A stretch of 64,000 nt of DNA. Source: DATFVA01 sp963832715. Its GTDB lineage: Bacteria > Bacteroidota > Ignavibacteria > Ignavibacteriales > Ignavibacteriaceae. Shown piece by piece: positions 38,552 to 48,027 of this stretch (position 1 is its first letter; every line of letters starts with the position of its first letter). The position numbers were made by a program, and so were the translations under genes. The stretch spans positions 315,829 to 379,828 of the forward strand of contig CAWHVB010000006.1 of the NCBI GenBank assembly GCA_963832715.1, in the 5' to 3' direction. Below the pieces are notes generated by a model, which saw only the letters and a list, made by a program, of their open reading frames with translations, ran no database searches and was not told the DNA's origin.

Positions 38552-39769
38552 TTATAAACTTCAGGATAAATTTGATTTCGGAATATTTATTCCATGCCTG
38601 CTTCTTTTCGGAATAGGTCTAGCGGCTATCTACAGTTCTACGGTTCACCATCCCACTGCTTCGGGAAATTTCGACAGGCAGCTGGTTTGGGGAATGGCAG
38701 CCTTTATTGTTTTCTTTATTACTTACTCAATTCCTATCAGTTCATTCAGGATGATGGCTGTTCCCCTGTATCTTCTTTCACTTGGACTCCTTATGGCGGT
38801 TCTGGTTATGGGAAGGCAGATATCGGGAGCGAAAAGCTGGCTCGACCTGGGAAGTGTAGGATTCCAGCCTTCGGAAATGGCGAAGATTGGAACTATACTT
38901 GTGATAGCATCATTTCTCAGCCGTAATAATACTAATATTGAATCATTTAAAGATATTGTATTTACACTTGTTATTGGACTTGTTCCAGTGGGACTCATTC
39001 TTCTTGAACCCGATATGGGAACAGCACTTGTTTTTATTGGAATAATTATAACAATGATATTCTGGAAAGGCATCAGCCTTTTTGGTTTATTTATTGTACT
39101 GAGCCCGGGGTTTGTTGCTCTGTCGTCTCTCTTCGGGGTTTATTATTTTATAGCATCTCTGGTGATCATTTCAGTTGCGCTGTTCGTTTTTAAAAAGATA
39201 TATTCTTCAGCGGTTCTATTTTTGCGCTCAATCTCGGGGCAGGATTTTTTGCCGATTATGTGTATAACGTTTTGAGTCCTCACCAGCAAAACAGGATTAA
39301 ATCATTTATCGATCCGATGGCTGATCCGCTCGGTGCGGGTTATAATGCCATACAGGCAAGGGTAGCGATCGGTTCCGGCGGCTTCTGGGGTAAAGGGTTC
39401 CTTGCAGGAAATCAGACCCAGCTTCAGTTCATTCCTGAACAATGGACCGATTTTATATACTGTGTGATAGGAGAGGAGCTCGGGTTCATCGGCAGCTTTA
39501 TTACACTTATTTTATTCCTCATTTTATTCCTAAAAATCCTTAAAATAGCTTCTTCATCAAAAGACGAGTTTTTAAGTCTTGTAACTGTTGGTATACTTGC
39601 AGTCTATTTTGTCCACCTGATGGTCAATATCGGTATGACCGTCGGGATAATGCCTGTTATAGGTATCCCTCTGCCGTTTGTGAGCTATGGAGGAAGTTCA
39701 CTTATGGTCAATATGTTTATGTTGGGAATTGTAGCAAATGTATACCGTACCCGTAAAAATTATACCTGA
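38541..39769 (+). CDS. rodA: SEDS glycosyltransferase RodA, split by a frameshift
   Basis: Two frames form one ~410-residue SEDS peptidoglycan polymerase. The first (38541 to about 39245) shows STVHHPTASGNFDRQLVWG, GAKSWLDLGSVGFQPSEMAKI and LLEPDMGTALVF. The second, from about 39250, shows VLSPHQQNRIKSFIDP, GSGGFWGKG, QWTDFIYCVIGEELGFIG and IPLPFVSYGGSSLM. The joint lies at the T6 run near 39243-39249, a typical indel site; the neighbouring frame there reads FADYVYNV, the expected sequence. RodA works with PBP2 encoded just upstream. The TTG start overlaps the mrdA end. Confidence 0.9.
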
Positions 39770-39781
39770 TTCGGAGGATTA

Positions 39782-40318
39782 TTGATATTATCGGATAAAC
39801 AAATACTCGAAGAAATAAAAAATAACAATATAGTAATTGAACCTTTCGATAGGGAAAACCTGGGGAGCAACAGCTATGATGTACACCTCGGGAAGTGGCT
39901 GGCAGTTTATGAGAGTGAGATCCTTGATGCCAGGCTGCATAATCAGATAAATAGGTTTGAAATACCGGGAAACGGGTTTATTCTTTTACCATCAAGACTT
40001 TACCTGGGTGTTACTGAAGAATATACAGAGACAAGAAAATATGTGCCGTTTGTCGAAGGAAAATCGAGTGTAGGCCGGCTTGGAATAGACATTCATTCAA
40101 CCGCAGGGAAGGGTGATGCCGGTTTCTGCAATACCTGGACACTGGAAATATCGGTAAAGCAGCCGGTCAGGATTTATGCCGGGATGCCCATCGGTCAGAT
40201 CATATATTTTGAGATGAAGGGTGAAGTTGAAATCCCTTATAATCTGAAAAAGAGTGCGAAGTATAATGTGAGAACAGAATATCCCGTCGAATCAATGATG
40301 TTCAAAAATTTTAAATAA
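39782..40318 (+). CDS. dcd: dCTP deaminase
   Basis: This 178-residue protein converts dCTP to dUTP, a step toward dTMP. Family features are ILSDKQI at the start, LGSNSYDVHLG near residue 26, the catalytic region FVEGKSSVGRLGIDIHSTAGKGD near 85 (read in two parts), and WTLEISV. The start is TTG after GGAGG. It lies 12 bases after rodA and one base before pyrF. Confidence 0.93.
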   Translation: MILSDKQILEEIKNNNIVIEPFDRENLGSNSYDVHLGKWLAVYESEILDARLHNQINRFEIPGNGFILLPSRLYLGVTEEYTETRKYVPFVEGKSSVGRLGIDIHSTAGKGDAGFCNTWTLEISVKQPVRIYAGMPIGQIIYFEMKGEVEIPYNLKKSAKYNVRTEYPVESMMFKNFK

Positions 40319-40319
40319 T

Positions 40320-41132
40320 ATGAATGCATCTGAAAAGCTCGGAAGTAAGAATGCGGAAGGTCAATTTATCTGTGTTGGTCTTGATACCGACCTTAATAAA
40401 ATTCCTCACCATCTTACAAGTTCCCCCGATCCTGTCTTCGAATTCAACCGGCAGATCATCGAAAAAACTGCTGGTGCAGCCGCGGCGTATAAGCTGAATT
40501 TTGCTTTCTATGAAAGCCAGGGATCGGAAGGATTTGATACTTTAAAAAAAACAATAGACCTGATTCCCAATAATGTCCTGATCATCGGGGATGCTAAAAG
40601 GGGCGACATAGGTAACACAGCTAAAATGTACGCTGATTCAATCTTCAACTATTTCAAGTGCGATGCATCCACTATCAATCCTTATATGGGAGAAGACTCG
40701 GTGCAGCCTTTTCTGCAGTTTAAGGAAAAACTAAATTTTATCCTCGCCCTAACCTCTAATCCCGGCGCTGATAATTTTGAGAAATTAAAACTTCAGAATG
40801 GAGAATTCCTGTACCAGCGGGTAATATCAAAAGTTAATGAGTGGAACACAAATAATAATTGCGGAGTTGTCTTCGGCGCCACTCAGATTGATGAATTAAA
40901 AAATAATCTGCGGCTTATAAATAAATTGCCTGTTCTGCTTCCTGGCGTAGGTGCGCAGGGGGGAAGCCTGGAAGATGTTGTTAAAGCTTTTAAACAAGCC
41001 GGAAGATCAAACTTCCTTATAAACGTCAGCCGGGGAATTATTTATAGAAGCAGTAATGAAGATTTTGCAGCGGCTTCTGCTGAAGAATTAAACACACTGA
41101 ATACAAAAGTTAAAAAAGAACTGGATATGTGA
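40320..41132 (+). CDS. pyrF: Orotidine 5'-phosphate decarboxylase (type 2)
   Basis: This 270-residue protein makes UMP from OMP. It has FICVGLDTDLNKIP near residue 16, the catalytic stretch DAKRGDIGNTAKMYA near 89 and LLPGVGAQGG near 201. Its length and GLDTD opening are those of the longer type 2 family. The 3' end overlaps the next gene by four bases (ATGTGA), suggesting translational coupling. Confidence 0.95.
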   Translation: MNASEKLGSKNAEGQFICVGLDTDLNKIPHHLTSSPDPVFEFNRQIIEKTAGAAAAYKLNFAFYESQGSEGFDTLKKTIDLIPNNVLIIGDAKRGDIGNTAKMYADSIFNYFKCDASTINPYMGEDSVQPFLQFKEKLNFILALTSNPGADNFEKLKLQNGEFLYQRVISKVNEWNTNNNCGVVFGATQIDELKNNLRLINKLPVLLPGVGAQGGSLEDVVKAFKQAGRSNFLINVSRGIIYRSSNEDFAAASAEELNTLNTKVKKELDM

Positions 41133-41618
41133 AGAAATTCCTATTCGTAATTTTACTATTAATTTTAATATTAGTATGTTTTCTAAACATTAAACAATCC
41201 TCTTGGATAAAAGAGGGAGAGATGCAGGAATCTGCTGTTAAACAGCCTCCGGAAGGCAAAGTTGGGGAGTCCGGGAAACTCGATTATCAAACTCCCGATA
41301 TTTATGAAGTCAGTTCTTTTAAAGGTCGACTCAAGGCTTCCAGAACTGGCAATCATCTCCACTAAAGATACAATCTTTACCGATTCGTCTAAGGTGGAGG
41401 TAACCATTAAAGTGCCCCCAAAGATTTCCGGTGCCGATATTTTTCTTTATAACAATGGGAAAAAGAAAGATATGTTCTACCAGGTAAGTTCAGGGGAGTA
41501 CTCCTTCAGGAATGTATTCCTTGATGATTCCGTCAATAACCTGGTCTTTTTATACCGTCTGGGGAGCAGGAGATCCCTACCCGCGAATCTCGTGGTCATT
41601 AAAGAATCTGGCAGGTAG
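41129..41618 (+). CDS. Hypothetical membrane-anchored protein, frameshifted
   Basis: The first frame (41129-41365) starts with a clear membrane or signal helix, FLFVILLLILILVCFL, then a polar linker. From about 41320 the adjacent frame continues plausibly as VDSRLPELAIISTKDTIF, with a beta-rich domain to the stop at 41618. A one-base shift near 41318-41330 would give about 162 residues. The beta-rich part resembles an Ig-like fold (VEVTIKVPP, YSFRNVFLDDSVNNLVFLYR). No family is recognised. It is coupled to pyrF upstream and lies three bases before the DUF2851 gene. Confidence 0.6.
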
Positions 41619-41621
41619 AGT

Positions 41622-43100
41622 ATGAAACAAGACAAAGTTCTGGAAAAATTTCTTTATGAAATCTGGAAGAGACAGGATTTCGTAAAGGAACTTGAAACTT
41701 CTGACGGGCAGCTGGTTAAGATTGTTGACCCGGGTACGGAGAATAAAGAAACCGGGGGCCCTGACTTCAAACACGCTAAAATTCAGATAGGAAACCTTAC
41801 CTTTTCAGGTGATATTGAAATCGATGGTGTGCATTCCGATTGGAAAGCCCACGGACATCACCTGAATAAAAAATACAATAGTGTTATTCTCCATATAGTT
41901 TTTAATAATTCCCGGCGCGATTCGTACGTTTACACTCAGGACGGCAGGAAAGTGCAGTCATTCTCTCTTGAACCATTCCTTAATAGTAATCTGCAGACAA
42001 AGATTCAGCAGGCTATACTGACCGAAAGATCAGGCAGGATAAATAAAATGCCATGTGCTGAGGTTAATAATGAAATCCCGGAAAAAGAAAAACTTGATTT
42101 TGTATATGAACTGGGACTCGGCAGATTCAAACAAAAATGTGAGAAGGTTCTCGTCAGACTTAAAGAGCTCGCTTACCTCAAAGAAATAAATCTGAAAGAA
42201 CCCGTTGTTCATTATGAACCTGATGAAAATTTTTATAAGAGAGAATTCAAACCTGAGGATTTCAACGATACCGCTTTATGGGAACAAATGATTTATGAAT
42301 CTATGTTTGAAGCGCTGGGATTTTCGAAAAATAAAGATATAATGCACAGGCTGGCGTCAAGTGTTGATCTTAATTTCCTTAAGAAGTTTGCGAAGGATGA
42401 AGATTTTCTTCTGAAATTGGAATCGACATTTTTTAATATAAGCGGACTCCTTCCTCCACCCGATAAAATTCCGGACGAGGAGATATCAGAATATGTGAGG
42501 AAGCTGGTTGAGATATGGGCAGCTCACAAAAACGATTATGACGGCAGGATCTTTCATTCAACCCAGTGGAATTTTGCAAAACTAAGACCGTATAATTTCC
42601 CAACCGTAAGGATAGCCGGGGGTGTCAGGCTTTTGTGCCAGGTAATCAGGGGAAATATGATGCGGGCAATTATACACGATTTTGAAAGTTATAATAACAA
42701 CAAACAAATTATAAGCTCGCTGAGAAGTCAGCTTATAGTAAAAGGGGACGGCTTCTGGCATAATCATTATACTTTTGATCAGGAAGCAAATATTAAAATT
42801 AATTATTTTGTGGGCGTTGCACGGGCAGATGAGATAATTATAAATGTAATCCTTCCGGTATTTTTAGTCTACTTCGATATATATAACAGAAAGGATCTTT
42901 CTGAAAGGGTTCGAAAAGTCTATCTGAATTATTATCAGCAAAGTGAAAATAGTCTTGTTTTTGAGGTAGCTGATACTCTCAATCTGAATGATGCCTGGAA
43001 AAGAAGCGTGCTTTACCAGGGAATGATTGACTTGTTCAGGAATTTCTGCAGTAAAGATAATTGTCTGGAATGCAGTATCGGTAAAAAAGTTTTCGGTTGA
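41622..43100 (+). CDS. DUF2851 family protein
   Basis: This 492-residue soluble protein has the DUF2851 features: an early LVKIVDPGTENKETGGPDF, then GDIEIDGVHSDWKAHGHHLN and a later FHSTQWNFAKLRPYNFPTVR. The C-terminal part ends in a Cys cluster, FCSKDNCLECSIGKKVFG, which might bind metal. The family is widespread in Bacteroidota and of unknown role; the N-terminal acidic pattern has a nuclease-like look, but that is only an impression. It ends the mre-dcd-pyrF gene run. Confidence 0.85.
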   Translation: MKQDKVLEKFLYEIWKRQDFVKELETSDGQLVKIVDPGTENKETGGPDFKHAKIQIGNLTFSGDIEIDGVHSDWKAHGHHLNKKYNSVILHIVFNNSRRDSYVYTQDGRKVQSFSLEPFLNSNLQTKIQQAILTERSGRINKMPCAEVNNEIPEKEKLDFVYELGLGRFKQKCEKVLVRLKELAYLKEINLKEPVVHYEPDENFYKREFKPEDFNDTALWEQMIYESMFEALGFSKNKDIMHRLASSVDLNFLKKFAKDEDFLLKLESTFFNISGLLPPPDKIPDEEISEYVRKLVEIWAAHKNDYDGRIFHSTQWNFAKLRPYNFPTVRIAGGVRLLCQVIRGNMMRAIIHDFESYNNNKQIISSLRSQLIVKGDGFWHNHYTFDQEANIKINYFVGVARADEIIINVILPVFLVYFDIYNRKDLSERVRKVYLNYYQQSENSLVFEVADTLNLNDAWKRSVLYQGMIDLFRNFCSKDNCLECSIGKKVFG

Positions 43101-43123
43101 ACCTGCCTGGCTACAGGCAGGTT
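43100..43123. terminator. Symmetric hairpin between convergent genes
   Basis: AACCTGCCTG and CAGGCAGGTT make a perfect ten-pair stem with a GCTA loop, between the DUF2851 gene and the bifunctional nuclease gene. It lacks a long U-run on either strand but is placed as a bidirectional terminator. Confidence 0.55.
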
Positions 43124-43149
43124 TACCAGAACCCCAATAAATTTTAATT

Positions 43150-43737
43150 TCAGTTATTTCCCGTTAGCTTCTGTATATCATCCCTTATCTTTGCGGCTCT
43201 CTCATACTCTTCAGTTTCTATTGCTTTCCGCAGTTTATCCTGAAGGGCTGCAAGTTGAGCTTCCTTGGTCTTCGGTATTTCTTCCTGTTCCATGGGCTCA
43301 CTTTTCTTTTCTTCCCCCTCGGTTTCTTCTGAAGGAATAAATGCAGCAGCTTCCATTACGGATTCAGCAACATAAATAGGTGATCGTGCCCTTACGGCAA
43401 GGGCGATTGCATCGCTAGGTCTTGCATCTATTTCATTGGTGAGACCGGAAACCTCAAGCACAATCTTCGCATAAAAAGTGTTTTCCCTCAGTTCATCAAT
43501 AATTATTTCAACTATGGATGCACCGAGATTATCAATCATATGTTTCAGAAGATCATGGGTTAAAGGGCGGGGAGGTTTTATGCCTTCGATTTCAAGCGCA
43601 ATGGCCTGTGCCTCAAATGCACCGATAATGATAGGCAGTCTCCTGTTCGCACCAACTTCACGCAGCAGTATTGCATAAGCCCCGCCGGTTGAGGGACTTG
43701 ATGACAATCCTAATATTTCACATTGTACCTTTTGCAC
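43150..43737 (-). CDS. Bifunctional nuclease family protein with UVR motif
   Basis: This 195-residue protein has an N-terminal DUF151/BFN domain (1-135) with GGAYAILLREVGANRRLPIIIG and the conserved DARPSDAIALAVRARSPIYV near 109. A charged linker is followed by a UvrB/UvrC-type motif (about 163-190), LQDKLRKAIETEEYERAAKIRD. BFN members have been described with DNase and RNase activity in plants; in bacteria the role is uncertain. The start is GTG after GGAG. It is the third gene after etfB-etfA. Confidence 0.9.
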   Translation of the reverse strand: MQKVQCEILGLSSSPSTGGAYAILLREVGANRRLPIIIGAFEAQAIALEIEGIKPPRPLTHDLLKHMIDNLGASIVEIIIDELRENTFYAKIVLEVSGLTNEIDARPSDAIALAVRARSPIYVAESVMEAAAFIPSEETEGEEKKSEPMEQEEIPKTKEAQLAALQDKLRKAIETEEYERAAKIRDDIQKLTGNN

Positions 43738-43752
43738 TTTATCTCCTAATAC

Positions 43753-44724
43753 CTATGATTTTATTCTTTTGATCTCCTCGGTTAATTCCGGTAGAATCTC
43801 GAATACATCTCCTGCTATACCATAATCAGCAACACTGAATATCGGTGCATCTTTGTCCTTGTTTATTGCAACAATATATTTTGAAGAACTCATTCCTGCA
43901 AGGTGCTGAATTGCCCCGGAAATTCCGCATGCGACATATAACGAAGGGGAAACAGTTTTACCGGTCTGCCCGACCTGCTCACGATGGTCTCTCCATCCGG
44001 CATCAACTACAGCCCTCGATGCTCCCACTGCAGCACCCAGAGCATCTGCCAGCTCTTCAACCAGGTGGAAATTTTCCGGCGTTTTCAGCCCTCTTCCTCC
44101 TGATACGATAATATCGGCTTCAGCTACATCCAGTTTGCCTTCTGATTTTTTAATGTCTATAACCCGGGTTTTGAGATCGGGATTATCAACATTTTTTGTT
44201 TCGATGTCTGCAGACGCATTCTCATCTTTAACTTCAGCTTTGAATACATTCGGTCTTAACACTAATACCTTAATGTCACTCTTAAGCTTCACGTCGATTA
44301 ATGCCTTACCTGCATATACAGGTCTCGTTGCAATAACCTCTCCTGAAGATGCGTCAAGATTTATGCAATCCATTAAACATCCGGCATTAAGTCTGCCGCT
44401 TATATGAGGGGCAAGATCTTTGCCGAGTGCGGTTCCGGCGATTACTAAATATGAAGCGCCTGCTTCACGGGCATAGTCGCATATTATTTTGGTGTATGCC
44501 GAGGTGGAATAATTGCCGAGCTGATCGTTCTTAAAATGAATAATCCTCTTTATTCCATATTTACCGGCATCAGATATATTCTCAATATCATTACCTATTA
44601 CAACAGCCTCTGCATCAAGGCCAAGGTCTCCTGCAAGTTTTACAGCTGTGCTAACAGCTTCGAATGCAGATCTCTTTAATTTACCATCTCTTTGTTCCAG
44701 AATTGCTAAGATTTTATTTGCCAT
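43753..44724 (-). CDS. etfA: Electron transfer flavoprotein alpha subunit
   Basis: This 323-residue protein has the FAD-binding C-terminal domain GGRGLKTPENFHLVEELADALG near 207 (in two parts), GASRAVVDAGW and GQTGKTVSPSLYVACGISGA near 252. With EtfB it accepts electrons from acyl-CoA and other flavin dehydrogenases and passes them to the quinone pool through a partner not in this window. It follows etfB by 13 bases. Confidence 0.96.
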   Translation of the reverse strand: MANKILAILEQRDGKLKRSAFEAVSTAVKLAGDLGLDAEAVVIGNDIENISDAGKYGIKRIIHFKNDQLGNYSTSAYTKIICDYAREAGASYLVIAGTALGKDLAPHISGRLNAGCLMDCINLDASSGEVIATRPVYAGKALIDVKLKSDIKVLVLRPNVFKAEVKDENASADIETKNVDNPDLKTRVIDIKKSEGKLDVAEADIIVSGGRGLKTPENFHLVEELADALGAAVGASRAVVDAGWRDHREQVGQTGKTVSPSLYVACGISGAIQHLAGMSSSKYIVAINKDKDAPIFSVADYGIAGDVFEILPELTEEIKRIKS

Positions 44725-44737
44725 TTTTATAAAACTC

Positions 44738-45490
44738 CTATATAACTTTTGCTTCTTCCCTTAATAACCTGACTAATTCAGGCACTGCTGATTTATCTGT
44801 TCCGAGTATCCTGCCCGGCTGTTTTTCGGGAGGTTTCTTCATACTGACGACTTCAGTAAACTGTTCTGCCGATGCCGCGGGTTTTTCCTCAATCGTCTTT
44901 TTCTTCGAAGCCATAATGCCTTTAAGAGAGGCATATCTCGGCTCGTTCAATCCTTTCTGCGCTCCTATGATCACAGGCAGCTCAGTTTCAACAACTTCTT
45001 TGCCTCCTTCTATCTCTCTCTCAGCAGTAACCTTGTTCCCCTCAATATTAAGGGATACGACTACAGTTATACATGAAAATCCAAGTAATTCTGCAGTAAG
45101 CTGAGGAACAGCTGAATTATCATAATCAACAGATTGTTTACCGCAGAAAACCAGTTCAAAACCCTGGGATTTAATTTCATCTGCAAGTGCTTTTGCAACA
45201 CCTGAAGAATCACGCCGGGTTTCATCTTTTAAGAGAGTTCCTTTGTCTACACCCATTGCAAGTGCTTTCCTGATGGTTTCTTTACTTGCATCAGAACCTA
45301 CACTGATAGCTGTAACTTCAGAATCTCCTCCAAACTTCTCTTTCATCTTTAATGCTTCTTCAATTGCAAATTCATCGTATGGATTAACTATGTAGGTAAC
45401 ACCTGAAGGATCTATAGTCTTTTGATCTGCACCCACTTTTACTTTTGTAGCAGTGTCCGGTACATGACTCACGCATACTGCTATTTTCAT
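44738..45490 (-). CDS. etfB: Electron transfer flavoprotein beta subunit
   Basis: This 250-residue protein opens MKIAVCVSHVPDTATKV and contains NPYDEFAIEEALKMKE and GKQSVDYDNSAVPQLTAELLG, the EtfB signature region that binds AMP and docks on partners. It is the first gene of the etfB-etfA-nuclease operon; GGAGG lies before the ATG. Confidence 0.96.
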   Translation of the reverse strand: MKIAVCVSHVPDTATKVKVGADQKTIDPSGVTYIVNPYDEFAIEEALKMKEKFGGDSEVTAISVGSDASKETIRKALAMGVDKGTLLKDETRRDSSGVAKALADEIKSQGFELVFCGKQSVDYDNSAVPQLTAELLGFSCITVVVSLNIEGNKVTAEREIEGGKEVVETELPVIIGAQKGLNEPRYASLKGIMASKKKTIEEKPAASAEQFTEVVSMKKPPEKQPGRILGTDKSAVPELVRLLREEAKVI

Positions 45491-45726
45491 TCAACCTCCA
45501 ATATTAAAGTTATTTTTAGCAAAAAATATAAACATACCCTCCTATAAAATCAAACCTGGAAAGTAACCAGTATCAACTGAGGTACTCAATTATTCGTTTG
45601 GATTTTTGTCCAAACCTCCCATATATCTTTTGTAACCCATGAGAAGAATAAAATACGAGTGCTGAAGGAGACGTATTTGTTAAAAATAACATTTAATTTT
45701 TATTATTTATTTAATAATTTTGCACT

Positions 45727-46017
45727 ATGGAACTTCAGCCGGATAAACAAACCAGAATAGATATCCTCGAAGATGAGGAAGTCAGTGTCGGTATTTCCAG
45801 TAAAGTCGTCCTCTATAACGATGACTGGCACACTTTCGACGATGTAATTTATCAGCTTATAAAAGCGGTTGGCTGCAGTTATGAGAAAGCCAGGGGTTAC
45901 GCATTTGAGGTACATGTGAAAGGGAAATGTGTCGTATATACCGGGGATATGAGAGAATGTCTTAAAGTATCTTCGGTACTTGAGGAAATCGCCTTAAATA
46001 CGCAGATTATTACCTGA
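45727..46017 (+). CDS. clpS: ClpS protease adaptor
   Basis: This 96-residue protein delivers N-degron substrates to ClpA(C)P. The core VVLYNDDWHTFDDVIYQL (residues 28-45) and EVHVKGKCVVYTGD (63 onward) are diagnostic; the Asp pair and His contact the N-terminal residue of the substrate. A disordered acidic N-terminal tail precedes it. It is monocistronic. Confidence 0.93.
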   Translation: MELQPDKQTRIDILEDEEVSVGISSKVVLYNDDWHTFDDVIYQLIKAVGCSYEKARGYAFEVHVKGKCVVYTGDMRECLKVSSVLEEIALNTQIIT

Positions 46018-46105
46018 TATCGCCCGGGGTACATAGCTAATTTCATTGTAAAAACCTGCGTTTTTCCATATATTTCATTTCTAATTTTTAATAAGAAAGG
46101 ATACG

Positions 46106-47950
46106 ATGAGCAGTCAGAGAGATGACATAAGGAATATTGCAATTATTGCGCACGTAGATCACGGTAAAACTACATTGGTGGACCACCTCCTGAAACAAAC
46201 CGGAGCCTTCCGTCATAATCAGCAGGTTGAAAAAAGGGTAATGGATTCCAATGCTCTCGAAAAAGAAAGGGGCATTACTATCCTTGCTAAGAATCTGAGC
46301 ATTCATTACAAGAACCATAAGATTAATATTATCGATACTCCGGGCCATGCGGACTTCGGCGGCGAAGTTGAACGTACTCTTAAGATGGTTGACGGTGTTC
46401 TCCTTCTCGTCGATGCAGCAGAAGGACCACTGCCGCAGACGAAATTTGTATTGAAGAAATCACTTGATCTTGGGTTGAAGCCTATCGTTGTAATTAATAA
46501 AATAGACAGAAAAGATGCCAGGCCTAATGATGTTCTTAATGAGGTGTTCGATTTATTCGTAAACCTTGGAGCATCTGATGACCAGCTGGATTTCCCGTAC
46601 ATTTATACTATTGCCAAACAGGGTATCGCGAAGATCAATATTGAAGATGAAAGCGAGAACCTGCTTCCTCTTCTTGATGTAATAATTGAAAAAGTACCTA
46701 AACCTTTTGCCGACCTTGAAGCTCCTTTCCAGATGCTTATTTCTGCGATCGATTATAATGACTACCTGGGCAGAATCGGGATCGGGAGAATACATAAAGG
46801 CGTGCTTAAGGCAGGGGATACAATGGTTCACATAACTAAAGAGGGAAATAAAAGTGAATCAAGAATTACTAAACTTTATTCTTTTGAAAGTATAAAAAGA
46901 GTTGAAACTGATCAGCTGACCTCAGGTGATATAGGCGGTATAGCTGGACTGGAAGATGTTGATATAGGCGATACTATTGTTAGTCCTAAAAATCCCGAAC
47001 CACTTCCGTTCGCAGCCATTGATGAACCCACCATTACAATGAACTTTATGGTAAATAATTCTCCTTTCGCGGGACAGGAAGGGAAGTATGTCACTACAAG
47101 AAATATAAGTGAAAGATTGTCAAAAGAGTTGAAATCAAATGTCAGTCTCCGTGTGGAGATGACTGATTCCCCCGATATCTTCAAGGTAAGCGGAAGGGGG
47201 GAACTGCACCTGTCCATACTTATTGAAAATATGAGAAGAGAAAATTATGAGCTCCAGGTTACACGTCCTGAGGTGATATTAAAAAAGATTGATGACGTAT
47301 TATGCGAACCAATGGAGCACGTTATAATAGATGTTCCTGAGGAGTTTGTAGGAATTGTAATTGAGAAGCTCGGTAAACGCAAAGCTGAGATGAAAAATAT
47401 GCTGACGTTCAATGAAAATACCAGGGTTGAATTTGTTATTCCTTCAAGAGGATTAATCGGCTACCGGTCTGAATTTATGACCGATACAAAAGGAACCGGC
47501 ATACTGCATCATAATTTCCAGGGTTATGAACCTTACAAAGGCGATATCGTACACAGGCAGCGTGGTGCGCTTGCTGCAATGGAAACCGGTACCGCATCCG
47601 CATATGCAATGTTTAAATTGCAGGAAAGATCCGTATTCTTTATTGAACCCGGAACAAGGGTCTATGAAGGAATGGTAGTGGGTGAGAACTCAAGAAATAA
47701 TGATATGCATGTCAACGTTACAAAGACCAAGCAGCTTTCTAATATGCGTGCATCCGGTGCTGATGAAGCAATACGGCTTGAACCGCCAACAACCCTTTCC
47801 CTTGAGCAGGCTATTGAATGGATTACTGATGATGAATATGTCGAGGTTACTCCTCAGAGTATCCGGATCAGGAAAAGATACCTGACGGACATGGATCGCA
47901 AGAATGCCAGGCTGGCTGAGAAGAGAGCAGCCGAAGCAGAAACAGTTTAA
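46106..47950 (+). CDS. typA: Ribosome-binding GTPase TypA/BipA
   Basis: This 614-residue translational GTPase has G1 AHVDHGKT at residues 14-21, the switch-1 ERGITI region, G3 DTPGHADFGGEVERTL and G4 NKIDR, then the elongation-factor domains and the TypA-specific C-terminal domain (ending near 600). It acts in ribosome assembly and stress adaptation. AAGGA precedes the start and a terminator follows. Confidence 0.97.
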   Translation: MSSQRDDIRNIAIIAHVDHGKTTLVDHLLKQTGAFRHNQQVEKRVMDSNALEKERGITILAKNLSIHYKNHKINIIDTPGHADFGGEVERTLKMVDGVLLLVDAAEGPLPQTKFVLKKSLDLGLKPIVVINKIDRKDARPNDVLNEVFDLFVNLGASDDQLDFPYIYTIAKQGIAKINIEDESENLLPLLDVIIEKVPKPFADLEAPFQMLISAIDYNDYLGRIGIGRIHKGVLKAGDTMVHITKEGNKSESRITKLYSFESIKRVETDQLTSGDIGGIAGLEDVDIGDTIVSPKNPEPLPFAAIDEPTITMNFMVNNSPFAGQEGKYVTTRNISERLSKELKSNVSLRVEMTDSPDIFKVSGRGELHLSILIENMRRENYELQVTRPEVILKKIDDVLCEPMEHVIIDVPEEFVGIVIEKLGKRKAEMKNMLTFNENTRVEFVIPSRGLIGYRSEFMTDTKGTGILHHNFQGYEPYKGDIVHRQRGALAAMETGTASAYAMFKLQERSVFFIEPGTRVYEGMVVGENSRNNDMHVNVTKTKQLSNMRASGADEAIRLEPPTTLSLEQAIEWITDDEYVEVTPQSIRIRKRYLTDMDRKNARLAEKRAAEAETV

Positions 47951-47962
47951 GAAATACAATTA

Positions 47963-47989
47963 AGACGCCGGACGGCGTCTTTTTTATTT
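47963..47989 (+). terminator. Rho-independent terminator after typA
   Basis: AGACGCC and GGCGTCT form a seven-pair stem with a GGAC loop, followed by TTTTTATTT. Confidence 0.9.
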
Positions 47990-48027
47990 GAAACGAAATA
48001 ATACAACATTAAAAAAGGAGAGTCTTT

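Noticed and set aside
44135..44407. A + strand ORF opposite etfA
   Set aside because: It is an antisense shadow of a well-conserved gene.
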